DNA from: Thermoleptolyngbya sp046719575
GTDB taxonomy: Bacteria > Cyanobacteriota > Cyanobacteriia > Elainellales > Elainellaceae
DNA length: 64,000 nucleotides
Reading direction: 5' to 3'
Assembly (NCBI GenBank): GCA_046719575.1
Contig: JBDNCP010000001.1
Location: 34,670-98,669 of the forward strand
The notes below the pieces were generated by a model. It worked only from the letters and a program-made list of their open reading frames with translations. It was not told the origin of the DNA and ran no database searches. Shown in pieces: positions 33,999 through 42,649 of the stretch; positions within the stretch are counted from its first letter, which is position 1; every line of letters begins with the position of its first letter. The translations under genes were made by a program, and so were the position numbers.

Positions 33999-34628
33999 AT
34001 GACCCTCCAAAGCTCTAGCCTACGCCCTCCTGTTGCTGTGGCCACCTGCGACCTGCCCACGCTGCGCCAGTCTGTGCTGGATTTGTTTTGCCAGGTGGCC
34101 TACAAAGAGGGCGAGTTTACCTTGTCCTCTGGGCAGACCAGCCGTTACTACATCAACGGCAAGCTGGTGACGCTGCATCCGTGGGGCGGGCTGGCCTGTG
34201 GACGGCTGCTGCTGGCGCAGGTTCCGGCGGCGGCGATGGCGGTGGCCGGGCTGACGCTGGGAGCCGATCCGCTGGTGACGGCAACCAGTGTGGTGGCGGC
34301 TTATGAGGGGCGATCGCTCGCCGCGCTGATCGTCCGCAAAGAGGCCAAGGGACATGGCACCCAGGCTTATATCGAAGGGCCGGTTTTGCCGCTGGGTAGC
34401 CCGGTGGTGGTGCTAGAAGACGTGGTAACTACTGGACAATCGGCGCTCAGGGCGGTCGATCGCCTGCGAGATGCTGGGTATGCGGTGAACGATATTATTT
34501 CCCTGGTCGATCGCCATCAGGGCGCAGCGGATTTGTATTATCAGGCGGGGCTGGGCTTTCAAGCAATTTTTTCAATTACTGAGATCCAGTCTCGGTGGGC
34601 GACGCTGCCACGAGCGGGCGAGGGGTAG
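33999..34628 (+). CDS. pyrE: Orotate phosphoribosyltransferase
   Basis: This 209-residue PRTase has the PRPP loop VVVLEDVVTTGQSALRAVDRL and the N-terminal GEFTLSSGQTSRYYINGKLV of PyrE. It couples orotate to PRPP to give OMP in pyrimidine synthesis. The ATG at 33999 is the first in frame; the N-terminal 20 residues are nonconserved and another start (for example a GTG) could be used. It is followed after 15 bases by a zinc dehydrogenase with no functional link to pyrimidines. Confidence 0.95.
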   Translation: MTLQSSSLRPPVAVATCDLPTLRQSVLDLFCQVAYKEGEFTLSSGQTSRYYINGKLVTLHPWGGLACGRLLLAQVPAAAMAVAGLTLGADPLVTATSVVAAYEGRSLAALIVRKEAKGHGTQAYIEGPVLPLGSPVVVLEDVVTTGQSALRAVDRLRDAGYAVNDIISLVDRHQGAADLYYQAGLGFQAIFSITEIQSRWATLPRAGEG

Positions 34629-34643
34629 AGAGGGACAGAGAAA

Positions 34644-35783
34644 ATGCTGGCAGCCGTCCTGTACGGTCAAGAAGACTTGCGCCTGGAGCAGCAGGAACCG
34701 CCCGCGCCAGGGCCAGGCGAGGTGCTGCTGCGGGTGACTGCGGCCACAACCTGCGGCACCGATCTCAAGGTGTGGCGGCGGGGCGGCCATGCCAAGATGC
34801 TGAAACCACCGACCCGATTTGGGCATGAGGGTGCAGGATATATTGCGGCACTGGGTGAAGGGGTGACAGGGTGGCGAGTGGGCGATCGCGTCGTGGCGAA
34901 CAACTCTGCCCCTTGCCTGGGCTGCTTCTTTTGCCAAAAGCAGGAATACTCGCTCTGCACCCAGCTTGTGTTTAACAACGGCACGTTTGCAGAGTTTCTA
35001 ACCATTCCTGCGCCGATTGTGCAGCACAATCTCTTGCCCATTCCTGAAGGATTGTCGGATGCGATCGCCGCCATGACGGAACCCCTAGCCTGCGTGCTGC
35101 ACGGGCTGTCTCGCTCAAATATCCAACCGGGCGATCGCGTCGTGATCTTGGGCGATGGCGCGATCGGGCTGATGTTTGTAGCGGCGCTGTCGCTGGGCTA
35201 TGGCGTTGGAGAGAAAGGGGGAGAGGCGGAAAGACCGAAAAACGAAGAACGAAAAACGGAACCTCTTCGTTCTTCGTTCTTCTCTCTTCCCTCACGCCAA
35301 CACGCCAACACTCCTTGCGAAATCTTCCTCTTCGGCGGCAGCCCCACGCGGCTCCAGGTCGGCGAGGCATTTGGTGCGGGGCGGGTGTTTCACCATCGGC
35401 AGGTGGCGGATGTGCCTGGGCTGGTGAAGTCGCTAACGGACGGCTGGGGTGCGGATGTGGTGATCGAGGCGACGGGGGTGCCCAGTGTGTGGGAACAGGC
35501 GATCGCCTGCGCCCGTCCGGGGGGAACCGTGAATTTGTTTGGCGGCTGCCCGCGAGACACCACGATCACCGTCAGCACCGAGCAACTGCATTACAGCGAA
35601 CTGACGCTGAAGGGGGTCTTTCACAGCACGCCGCGCCATGTCCGCGATGCGCTGGCCATGCTTGCCCAGGGCGATCGCCCCTTTGAAAAGCTGATCAGCG
35701 ACGAGCGACCCCTGGCGGACTTGCAACAAACCTTTTACGATATGCGCGATCGCACTGTCATCAAAGTCGCCATGCGCCCCTAA
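34644..35783 (+). CDS. Zinc-dependent alcohol dehydrogenase (MDR family) with in-frame repeat insertion
   Basis: This 379-residue medium-chain dehydrogenase is about 35 residues longer than usual. Catalytic zinc ligands are in TTCGTDLKVW (Cys) and GHEGAGYIAALGEGV (His-Glu), structural-zinc cysteines in CLGCFFCQKQEYSLC, and the NAD(P) loop in VVILGDGAIGLMFVAALS. After LGYG the chain runs through an inserted charged segment, KNEERKTEPLRSSFFSLPSR, encoded by a heptamer repeat, then resumes as EIFLFGGSPTRLQVGEAFGA. The insertion lies between the first helix and second strand of the Rossmann fold. Both flanks are intact and the frame is open, so the enzyme may still fold; activity is doubtful. Substrate unknown. 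Confidence 0.85.
   Translation: MLAAVLYGQEDLRLEQQEPPAPGPGEVLLRVTAATTCGTDLKVWRRGGHAKMLKPPTRFGHEGAGYIAALGEGVTGWRVGDRVVANNSAPCLGCFFCQKQEYSLCTQLVFNNGTFAEFLTIPAPIVQHNLLPIPEGLSDAIAAMTEPLACVLHGLSRSNIQPGDRVVILGDGAIGLMFVAALSLGYGVGEKGGEAERPKNEERKTEPLRSSFFSLPSRQHANTPCEIFLFGGSPTRLQVGEAFGAGRVFHHRQVADVPGLVKSLTDGWGADVVIEATGVPSVWEQAIACARPGGTVNLFGGCPRDTTITVSTEQLHYSELTLKGVFHSTPRHVRDALAMLAQGDRPFEKLISDERPLADLQQTFYDMRDRTVIKVAMRP
35207..35315. repeat. Heptamer inverted-repeat element inserted in the zinc-ADH coding sequence
   Basis: The purine arm (GAAAAACGAAGAACG type, about 35236-35259), centre GGAACCTC and pyrimidine arm (about 35263-35291) are flanked by low-complexity sequence. Positions 35249-35282 equal 3433-3466. 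The insert length preserves the reading frame. Confidence 0.9.
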
Positions 35784-36152
35784 ATCCGCAGAAATCGCGT
35801 GAAAATGCGGGCGGCTCTCTCCTTCACCCGGTGTACTTTAATGCTAGAGAAGTCCACCAGGAACTCAGAAATGAGAAATCAGGAAGCGATTATCGCAATT
35901 CTTGCTTTTTCTCCATCTTGTTCCAGCCCCCTCCGGAACATAGACCTGCAAGACTGAAGCATCCATCAGGACTAGCCTGTCTAACCTGCAAAATTTCACC
36001 CACTTGTACCAGGTATAAACCTCTCGCTCAGCGCTACACTGAGCATTGAGATTCACCAGAGCTAGCACGACTCCGCTTTACTCTGTCTGGGAACTTAACT
36101 GACCTCAACCGAGACGGCTTTATAGATCCCCCCGTCTCTAGGAGATAAGCCA
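35784..36152. other. Gap upstream of the small conserved protein
   Basis: These 369 bases without a gene end in a seven-pair hairpin, GAGACGG (36111-36117) with CCGTCTC (36132-36138), directly before the AGGAG ribosome-binding site of the next gene. The hairpin could influence translation. No other structure is apparent. Confidence 0.5.
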
Positions 36153-36389
36153 ATGAGCGATTTTGTCCTCGATGCACCCGCCGCAAACCGCAACACCTAC
36201 TTTGTGGCATACTACGGCAGTCAATATCAAAAGCAGACTGCGGTTCTCCATGTTCAGCACGACTTTGATGATTCGATTCAAAAGCTGCACCTGCTGATTC
36301 GCAAGCGAATTAACGAAGTCCTCGGAGAAGAGACACCCGCTTGCTATCACATCCTGGCGCTGGCCGCCCCTGAAACAATTCCTGTCTAA
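36153..36389 (+). CDS. Small conserved cyanobacterial protein, function unknown
   Basis: This 78-residue soluble protein contains NTYFVAYYGSQYQKQTAVLH and FDDSIQKLHLLIRKRINEVL and lacks membrane segments or known motifs. Its N-terminal MSDFVLDAP is followed by a beta-rich half and an amphipathic helix. It is preceded by a strong ribosome-binding site (AGGAG, 36140-36144) and by a hairpin, and is followed, 288 bases later, by an intrinsic terminator. It resembles small hypotheticals found throughout cyanobacteria; I cannot name a function. Confidence 0.7.
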   Translation: MSDFVLDAPAANRNTYFVAYYGSQYQKQTAVLHVQHDFDDSIQKLHLLIRKRINEVLGEETPACYHILALAAPETIPV

Positions 36390-36676
36390 TGCCTATATCT
36401 TCTAATGCCTATATCTAACGTCTCTGGCTAATGCCTCTGTTTCAGACCTTTGCGTCTCACATTCAGACCTCTGCGTCTCACAGAAGCAAATCCAGAGGCG
36501 GCTGACCATGAGCAGTGTGCCGCTTACGCATCACCGAGAAACCTCCCTGATTTTTTGAGGTGCTTTAAGGTTCGTAGGGAGGGTTTTGACCCTCTTTCGC
36601 TGCTCAAACACCCTCTTAGGAGAATTGATGCTAGAAGCAGACGCATAGAATGTAGATCAAGACGAAGACTTAAACG
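36390..36676. other. Long 3' region holding direct repeats and copy B of a dispersed element
   Basis: No gene is seen. Near-identical repeats (TCTAATGCCTATATCT-like at 36388-36417, and CAGACCTCTGCGTCTCACA-like at 36442-36482) are followed by a 98-base dispersed element (36522-36619). The stretch runs into the terminator at 36677. Confidence 0.6.
36522..36619 (-). repeat. Dispersed 98-bp element, copy B
   Basis: Aligned without gaps to the reverse complement of 59034-59131, this stretch matches at roughly three quarters of positions. It includes GAGGGTTTTGACCCTC where the other copy has GATGGTTTTAACCATC, paired changes that keep the stem. Only one end of the MITE-like element in copy A is present here. 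Confidence 0.8.
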
Positions 36677-36724
36677 AAACAGACTAGGCGAGGAAATCCC
36701 CAACCTAGTCTGTTTGCTTTTTTT
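36677..36724 (+). terminator. Strong intrinsic terminator, probably bidirectional
   Basis: AAACAGACTAGG (36677-36688) pairs perfectly with CCTAGTCTGTTT (36704-36715), followed by GC and a run of seven T. It ends transcripts from the small gene at 36153, or from a non-coding RNA in the gap, and faces the 3' end of chlP. Confidence 0.9.
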
Positions 36725-36734
36725 AAGCTAGATT

Positions 36735-37958
36735 TTAAGGAGCTAGAGCATTGCCGCGCAGGAGGCTGCCGATGGTTTTGGCGGTAATCTTGAGCTGCGT
36801 CAGCGGGTTGGCGGGCACGACTGTCTTATATAAATAGCTGTCGAAAGTCAGCTTTTGCACATCGATGTCGGCACACATTTCCACAAAGGCTTCGCGGGTC
36901 GCGTCGGAGCGATAAAACACACGCTGAAGCAGATCCAGCACCAGATACGTTGCGCCGTAAGCCTTATCCCAACGCTTGATGTAGACCTTGAGGTCATCCT
37001 CTGTGGGAATGCGCTGGCCCTTGTTAGACAGTTCCACAATCGTTTCGGCACACATGCGACCCGACTTTGCGGCAAAGTAGATGCCTTCGCCGGAGGACTT
37101 GGTGACGTAGCCAGCGGCATCGCCTACCAGCGCCACGCGGCCCACCACCCGGCGGGGGCGGGGATGTTCGGGAATGGGGTGCGCTTCGACTTTGATGATT
37201 TCGCCCCCTTCGAGCTTGGCGGCGGCCCGCTGGCGGATGCCTGCTTGCAGGTCTTTGATGCGGGACTTGTTGACCTTCATCGTGCCCGTGCCTACGGCAA
37301 CGTGGTCGTATTTGGGGAAGACCCAGGCGTAGAAGTCGGGCGACACGTCATCGCCGACGTACATTTCGGCTAGCTCGTGGTAGTACGCCATCTTGTCTTG
37401 GGGCAGGCGAATGCGCTCCTGAAAGGCGATCGCATAGTTGTAATCTCCCGCATCAATGGCTTTGGCCACGCGAGAGTTTGCGCCATCTGCACCAATCACC
37501 AGGTCTACTTGCAGGGTTTGGGCCGTGCCCTCGACGCTGCCGTTGGAATGGTCGGCATAGTGAATGGTGTAGGGATCGCTGCTGGTTTTGGGCAGATCCA
37601 ATCCATACACCGTGCCGTTGATCAGCATTGCACCCAATTTGGCAGCGCGATCGCGCAAAAAGCCATCCAGCACCTCACGGCGGCACATGCCGATGTATTC
37701 GTCATCTTTTAGCGTGCTGCCGATATTGACCTCGATGTTGGAGGGCGAGATCATCTTCATCTTGCGGACGCGGCGATCGATAATTTCTGGCGGCAGGTCA
37801 AATTCTCCAACCATGCAAAGCGGAATCGCCCCGCCGCAGGGTTTTGCGTTGTCTAACTTGCGTTCAATGAGATAAGTTTCGATACCTGCTTTTGCCAGGG
37901 TCTCGGCAGCGGAAGAACCTGCCGGCCCGGAACCAACGACAGCAACCCGTAGAGCCAA
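36735..37958 (-). CDS. chlP: Geranylgeranyl diphosphate reductase
   Basis: This 407-residue FAD-dependent reductase has the dinucleotide motif RVAVVGSGPAGSSAAE at the N-terminus, ERKLDNAKPCGGAIPLCMVG, and GRVALVGDAAGYVTKSSGEG near residue 275. It reduces the geranylgeranyl chain to phytyl for chlorophyll, tocopherol and phylloquinone, complementing menC/menE nearby. Length is normal for cyanobacterial ChlP. It is monocistronic: the strong hairpin terminator lies about ten bases after the stop and 338 gene-free bases lie upstream. Confidence 0.97.
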   Translation of the reverse strand: MALRVAVVGSGPAGSSAAETLAKAGIETYLIERKLDNAKPCGGAIPLCMVGEFDLPPEIIDRRVRKMKMISPSNIEVNIGSTLKDDEYIGMCRREVLDGFLRDRAAKLGAMLINGTVYGLDLPKTSSDPYTIHYADHSNGSVEGTAQTLQVDLVIGADGANSRVAKAIDAGDYNYAIAFQERIRLPQDKMAYYHELAEMYVGDDVSPDFYAWVFPKYDHVAVGTGTMKVNKSRIKDLQAGIRQRAAAKLEGGEIIKVEAHPIPEHPRPRRVVGRVALVGDAAGYVTKSSGEGIYFAAKSGRMCAETIVELSNKGQRIPTEDDLKVYIKRWDKAYGATYLVLDLLQRVFYRSDATREAFVEMCADIDVQKLTFDSYLYKTVVPANPLTQLKITAKTIGSLLRGNALAP

Positions 37959-38296
37959 AGGTCGTCTCCCAAATTTTCATGTAAAGCGTACGAATGGCAT
38001 CGTAGCATGAGCGGGGAGCCTGATTCAGCAAGGGTTTTGGGGATATGGCGAAATTGAAACAGACTGTAATTTATCGTTACGAGAATTGGGCAAAATCAGA
38101 TCCCTGCTGTTTCCCCAATCCCTTGTTTCGCAAGCGTTTCATCCCTTTTGGGCGGCGCATTGAAGATCGTCAATGATAATCCTCAGTTTGTCTAGACGCG
38201 AGAGTTCGGATTATCAGCAGATATTATGGGCAGATATTTCTTTTGGGCCGATCAGCTATCGGTCTGAAGTCCGTTGCCTATCTTCTGCAAGATCCG
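37959..38296. other. Promoter region of chlP
   Basis: These 338 bases without a gene include an 8-bp inverted repeat GATAATCC (38175-38182) / GGATTATC (38208-38215), possibly the end of the minus-strand gene at 38297. No other feature is recognised. Confidence 0.45.
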
Positions 38297-38812
38297 CTAG
38301 CTGGGCGATCGCAGTTTTAGATTCTTCTTTAGATCCTTCGGCAGGTTTTTGGGCGAGTCCTTTGGCAAATCTTTCGGCAAGTTGCCAGCCTGGGGCGACT
38401 CTGATGGAACTTGTTGCGTTAGCCACACCAGCAAGTCGCCCAGCGTGCCCTTTAGCAGTTCCTCCAAATCTCCTTCTAGAAATACCTCGAAGGTCTGCTG
38501 GATATCTTCATAAAACGACAGTTCCCAATCAAACCAGCACACTTGGGTCCAGTGCAAATCCTCCTCCAGGCGATCGCCCGGTAGCAGTTTCCCAAAGGGC
38601 AATCCCGAATATTGCTCCAACTGCTGATGTGCAAACGTTACGACCGCTTCTGCAATGCCCAGCGATTTGCCGTAGGTGTGAAACCACTCCTGGGGGCTGA
38701 GGCTTGGCCGCCGCTGGAGCGATCGCACCACCCGCCGCCGCATTGCCAGATCAGGGCGCAAGGCCGTGTAGCTACGCAAGCTATAGAACCAGTTTCGGAG
38801 CCGATGCCACAT
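38297..38812 (-). CDS. Conserved hypothetical protein with Lys/Pro repeat tail
   Basis: This 171-residue protein has a helical core containing LSPQEWFHTYGKSLGIAEAV and LEEDLHWTQVCWFDWELSFY. The region LPGDRLEEDLHW resembles the region around the prosthetic-group site of acyl-carrier-like (DUF1493) proteins, but no Ser attachment motif is clear, so this remains a suggestion. The C-terminus is a low-complexity tail of LPKDLPKDSPKNLPKDL repeats. The ATG at 38812 was preferred over 38866. Confidence 0.6.
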   Translation of the reverse strand: MWHRLRNWFYSLRSYTALRPDLAMRRRVVRSLQRRPSLSPQEWFHTYGKSLGIAEAVVTFAHQQLEQYSGLPFGKLLPGDRLEEDLHWTQVCWFDWELSFYEDIQQTFEVFLEGDLEELLKGTLGDLLVWLTQQVPSESPQAGNLPKDLPKDSPKNLPKDLKKNLKLRSPS

Positions 38813-38937
38813 AGATACAGGAGATGGGTAAAAACCCAGAGGGCACTTTCCCCAAAGTATTCCCATTTGACGGGGAATCTCTCAGAGAGAGCCTGCCTCT
38901 CAGGATAGAGATAGCCCCGCCAATCCCTGTTTTGGAT

Positions 38938-39765
38938 CTAGCACTCCGTCGCGTTTAGGTCAAAAATCACATCCTGTTCTAGAGCAAAAATGTGGTCATA
39001 GTCAAAAATGAGTGAATTGGGATGGCGAATCAGCGAAAAGCCAAAGTTCGACACGACATCGGTGGTAAATGTGGCCATCACCAGTTCAATCAGCCGCTTT
39101 TCGGGAATCTCTGGCTTCTGCACAAAATAGTCTCGTCGCGCAAAAAATACGCCTTCATCCTTGGGCACGATGATGCGGTTGACCCGATGAGCATATTGAA
39201 TCGGCTTAATATACATGGCAATGAATTCGTCTTGGTTGCGCTGGAGGCGATACAGCTTTTCATGCTGATACCAACTCATGCGAAACATCATCTTCAGCAG
39301 CTCAAAGCCCAGCACGTAGCTAAACACATTGTTGCGCTCCTCCGTGCTAAACACGAGCCGCAGCGCCGACTCTAGATACAAATCTGGCTGCCGTCGTGCA
39401 TCCTGAGCAGAATGCACATAAAACTGACGAATGTAGCGCCGCAGCACGCCTGCATCTAGTTCGGTAGCGATGCGAAATTCTTTGAGATAGTCCCGCACGC
39501 GCTGCTCGGTTTCTTTGTCCTCCAGCTTGCGCGACACTAGCCCATCGGCTGTGTAGTCGTCGAGAAACTCTGCCTGCACCTCTGGTGATGCAGCGCACAT
39601 TAAATGACACAACGACAGCACATAGCGCCGCTGGTGCCAGGGAAGGCTTTCTACCCAGACCTTTGCCTCAGGCGGCAGCTTGTTGAGAATACTCCCAACT
39701 GTGTCGTCTCGATAAAGGTCGGCTCGATAAAACCCGTTGCGTCGGGGAGGTCGGGGTTTTGCCAT
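38938..39765 (-). CDS. Conserved cyanobacterial protein of unknown function
   Basis: This 275-residue protein is highly conserved in cyanobacteria, with landmarks LPPEAKVWVESLPWHQRRYV, FLDDYTADGLVSRKLEDKET, IRQFYVHSAQDARRQPDLYL, FSTEERNNVFSYVLGFELLK and TDVVSNFGFSLIRHPNSLIF. It is often mislabelled cobyrinic acid a,c-diamide synthase in databases, but it has no ATPase or glutaminase motif; the true enzyme is at 60547. It is predicted soluble and mostly helical. The function is unknown. Confidence 0.8.
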   Translation of the reverse strand: MAKPRPPRRNGFYRADLYRDDTVGSILNKLPPEAKVWVESLPWHQRRYVLSLCHLMCAASPEVQAEFLDDYTADGLVSRKLEDKETEQRVRDYLKEFRIATELDAGVLRRYIRQFYVHSAQDARRQPDLYLESALRLVFSTEERNNVFSYVLGFELLKMMFRMSWYQHEKLYRLQRNQDEFIAMYIKPIQYAHRVNRIIVPKDEGVFFARRDYFVQKPEIPEKRLIELVMATFTTDVVSNFGFSLIRHPNSLIFDYDHIFALEQDVIFDLNATEC

Positions 39766-40707
39766 AGAGGGGCAAATAGTCTAGCGCCAATAAAGAGCCA
39801 TTGAGGGTTTATAAACTGCGATATTTCTATAATTTAAAGTTTCCCACCAGATGCCTACCCAGTTTAATGGCTACCCAAGTGGCCCGCAATGACTCACGTT
39901 CAGAGGGGCGATCGCACGATACACGCTCGTTCTATCCATCTCCCCACCGCAGCCCAGCCAGCCTACACCTTCCAAGTATCTACGGAGTATTTACGAATAT
40001 TCAACAAAAGACATGAGCTTTCATCTCGGTTTCTCAGTCACTCTATTCTCAGTCACTCTATTCTCAGTCACTCTATTCTCAGTCACTCTAGTAGACTCGC
40101 TTCATCCTTTCCCTTTGTTTAGATACACAAAGAAATCCACAATAAACCTTGTATAAAGTAACTAGGCTAGTTCTGTAAAAATACGATGAAATCGACCGCA
40201 ACTCAGTAACTTATACCGATATTTCACGCCAGGATAAATACGGAGATACGGATTGCATCACTCCAATCAGGCGTGTCTACCAGGCTCCATTTCACATGTG
40301 TTTTTAGCATGTGTTTTTAGACCGTTTTCAGACTTTTCTGGCTCGGTGAGGTCGACCTATCTAGAAGACGCAGGGATTTCTAGAGCAACCCCAGATTTCA
40401 CTGACTTCAGAAACGCTTTATCAGGGCTTTGTACAACTACTCAGGTTTTCCCTACCAAACGATTGGGACGCAAACCTGCCGTTCTTGACCCGTTCGAGAT
40501 CCGTCCGAGGTGCGCTACCCAGGCTACCGGACGACTGATATCGCCCTTCTCAGGGCCTTCCTGCTTCCTTGGATCAAGACAGCCCTTTGAGGAGTCATGA
40601 AAAAATCGAACGTCTTGCCGGGTCTTCTACTAGAAGGCCGGTAGCCTACCGAAGCTTGCAAACACAGTTCACGTTCAACAAACGTGCATAAAGGTAGGTT
40701 TTAAACT
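39766..40707. other. Long gene-free region with 15-mer repeats, upstream of the PTPA-CTERM gene
   Basis: These 942 AT-richer bases have no convincing gene; the open frame 40253-40600 lacks codon bias and any family resemblance. It contains the 15-bp tandem array at 40033-40092. The last 100 bases presumably hold the promoter and leader of the PTPA-CTERM gene, whose ATG follows AAGGTAGG. Confidence 0.55.
40033..40092. repeat. 15-bp tandem repeat (CTCAGTCACTCTATT) x4
   Basis: Three exact and one slightly diverged unit (last ends AGT), contiguous, with no spacers. Confidence 0.94.
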
Positions 40708-41367
40708 ATGAATTTGCGTCATTTTGGTCTACAAACCCTTTTGCTAGGCACTGCTATTACGGCTTCTGTCGTTGCCAGCGCCCCTGCCCAAGCTCTCTCT
40801 CTCATTGGTTCGATTGGGTTGACAGGTAACTCAATTGTGACTCCAGATGGAGTCACTTTTTCAACGGATACAGTTAACGTTGCAACTGGCGATTTTAGCG
40901 GGTTAGTCGGTTTTACCGGTGCAACTCTTCAACCGCTGACCTTTACTCCTACGCTGGGAGCCAACCCCACAGCGGGTACATACTTCAACCGTGGAGTCGC
41001 GGCGCTGCCCAGTTTCATCAACTTTGGTTCAGTGACTATTGGTACAACTACAGCAGTCCTCACATTTGACTTGGATGAAGTCAGCAATGCGGTGACAACG
41101 ATCGTGAAAACTCCTATCTCCGGGATTAGTCATAATATCAATCCGTTAACCGGCAAGTTTAATTTCAATGGTCAAACTATCGGAGCTGGCTTCTTGCAAG
41201 CGTCCGTTTCAGGAAGTGGAGCAAACGCTGCCAGCACGTATCAAGTCACACTGTCTACACAGCCTATTCCGACTCCGGCGCTGTTGCCGGGGCTGCTGGC
41301 GATGGGGGCAGCGGCGCTGCGGAAGCGGAAAGATGAGGAGGAAGAAGCTTTGGATGCTGAGGTTTGA
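40708..41367 (+). CDS. Secreted PTPA-CTERM (PEP-CTERM variant) protein
   Basis: This 219-residue protein has a Sec signal peptide (about 1-30, cleavage after APAQA) and ends in a PTPA-CTERM sorting domain: PIPTPALLPGLLAMGAAALR followed by KRKDEEEE. The central region is a beta-rich, Thr/Gly-rich adhesin-like domain. Such proteins are processed by exosortase-type enzymes and are exported with exopolysaccharide. No exosortase is in this window. The Met at 40708 is preceded by AAGGTAGG. A terminator follows at 41426. Confidence 0.88.
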   Translation: MNLRHFGLQTLLLGTAITASVVASAPAQALSLIGSIGLTGNSIVTPDGVTFSTDTVNVATGDFSGLVGFTGATLQPLTFTPTLGANPTAGTYFNRGVAALPSFINFGSVTIGTTTAVLTFDLDEVSNAVTTIVKTPISGISHNINPLTGKFNFNGQTIGAGFLQASVSGSGANAASTYQVTLSTQPIPTPALLPGLLAMGAAALRKRKDEEEEALDAEV

Positions 41368-41425
41368 GAAATGCCTGAGGTCGAGTGAAATCGCCTATTT
41401 TGTCGGCAACTAGGAGTATTTTGAC

Positions 41426-41461
41426 GAAACCACAGTGCAGGTGTGCTGTGGTTTCTGTTTT
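41426..41461 (+). terminator. Intrinsic terminator after the PTPA-CTERM gene
   Basis: GAAACCACAG (41426-41435) pairs with CTGTGGTTTC (41446-41455), followed by TGTTTTGGGTTT; 59 bases after the stop codon. Confidence 0.8.
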
Positions 41462-41588
41462 GGGTTTAGCAGGCCGCGGGTCAAGGTAGGCGTGGATTTC
41501 AACCGTCCCGCATGTGCCGCGTGCTGCCAACCGGATCTTGGGCAAATAAACTAGAATTGCGGATGTAAAACATCATGAAGCGCAGACT

Positions 41589-42326
41589 ATGGCGGTTGGT
41601 CTCACCCCAGGGGTGAATGCTCAGTCCTCAAGGACACAGGATGCTGCATCGCTGCGGCAGGTGTTTCAAACGATTACAGCCGAAAGTTGTCCCCGGTTTT
41701 ACAATTTTCATATGCACACGGTCTGCTCAGATGGCAAACTTCAGCCGGAGCAGTTGATGGAGCAGGCGATCGCCATCGGACTCTCAGGTCTGGCAATTAC
41801 AGACCACCATTCTACGGGCGGCTATGATCGGGCGCAGCGGTGGCTGAGCAATCTCCGGTCAGCGTGGCAAGACGAAGTGGAGAACTCAGCATCTCAGTCT
41901 TTGCCGCCTTTGCCGCAATTGTGGGCAGGCATGGAGGTCACCGCGGAACTGCTGGCCGACGAGGTACATATCCTCTGCTATGCCTTTGATCCGGCGCATC
42001 CGGACTTACATATTTATCAGCAGGGGCAGTCGGTGGAGGGGGAAGCGCGACAGGCTGGGCAGGTCATTGCTGCGGTGCATCGGGCCGGGGGGCTGGCGGT
42101 GCTGGCGCACCCAGCGCGATATAAGCGATCGCCCCAAGATCTGATCCCCGCTGCTGCCGATTTGGGCATTGACGGCATTGAAACCTACTATGCCTATAAC
42201 AATCCCTCGCCCTGGCAGCCCAGCCCCCGCCAGACTGCGGAAGTGAGGCAACTGGGCGATCGCCTGGGGTTGCTGCACACCTGCGGCACTGATACCCACG
42301 GGCTAGACCTGCTCCAACGACTCTAG
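41589..42326 (+). CDS. PHP-domain phosphoesterase
   Basis: This 245-residue protein has metal-binding motifs of the PHP superfamily: FYNFHMHTVCSDGKLQPEQL (HxH), AITDHHSTGG, LAVLAHPARYKRS (HP) and CGTDTHGLDLL at the C-terminus. Stand-alone PHP proteins hydrolyse 3'-5' oligonucleotides, nucleoside bisphosphates or histidinol-phosphate-like substrates; the C-terminal TDTH favours the YciV/RnaAP-like (nucleotide) subgroup, but the substrate is not certain. Start at 41589 is the first ATG in frame. It is monocistronic. Confidence 0.88.
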   Translation: MAVGLTPGVNAQSSRTQDAASLRQVFQTITAESCPRFYNFHMHTVCSDGKLQPEQLMEQAIAIGLSGLAITDHHSTGGYDRAQRWLSNLRSAWQDEVENSASQSLPPLPQLWAGMEVTAELLADEVHILCYAFDPAHPDLHIYQQGQSVEGEARQAGQVIAAVHRAGGLAVLAHPARYKRSPQDLIPAAADLGIDGIETYYAYNNPSPWQPSPRQTAEVRQLGDRLGLLHTCGTDTHGLDLLQRL

Positions 42327-42649
42327 TAGGGCTATAGTACGCCTCTGGTGGGGACTGGGTTCAGTTTTCTAGCACAACTTTCTGATGCAGCGATCTGAGA
42401 AACCTGAGAAAAAAGCTAAGAAAAGACCCCTGAACGGGGCGATCGCAGGGACGAGTCAATGCATTCTTTGAAATGCATTCTTTGAAATGCATTCTCAAGG
42501 CGATGGGGTTGTATCCTGGGTGCCTTGTGAGTGCCTTGCCATCTGCGCCGGTCCGCCAGGGGTCTGTAAACCTACTGCCATCTTGGAAGCAAACTGGAGC
42601 AAGCTTTACAAAGAGAAACACCTTTTCTCAGAAAATATAGACAGCCCTG
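42327..42649. other. Gap with 14-mer repeats after the PHP gene
   Basis: These 323 bases without a gene contain three units of the 14-mer AATGCATTCTTTGA at 42458-42499 (third one diverged) and otherwise nothing recognisable. Confidence 0.6.
42458..42499. repeat. 14-bp tandem repeat (AATGCATTCTTTGA) x3
   Basis: Two exact copies and one diverged copy head to tail. The third of three 14-mer families in the window. Confidence 0.85.

Noticed and set aside
38938..39765. Cobyrinic acid a,c-diamide synthase, a label often used for this family
   Set aside because: No P-loop or glutaminase motifs are present; the real enzyme is at 60547-61908.
40253..40600. 115-residue protein on the plus strand
   Set aside because: No ribosome site, no family resemblance and low-quality codon use in an AT-rich gap.
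42361..42621. 86-residue minus-strand frame
   Set aside because: It reads through the AATGCATTCTTTGA repeat and lacks a ribosome-binding site and any recognisable motif.
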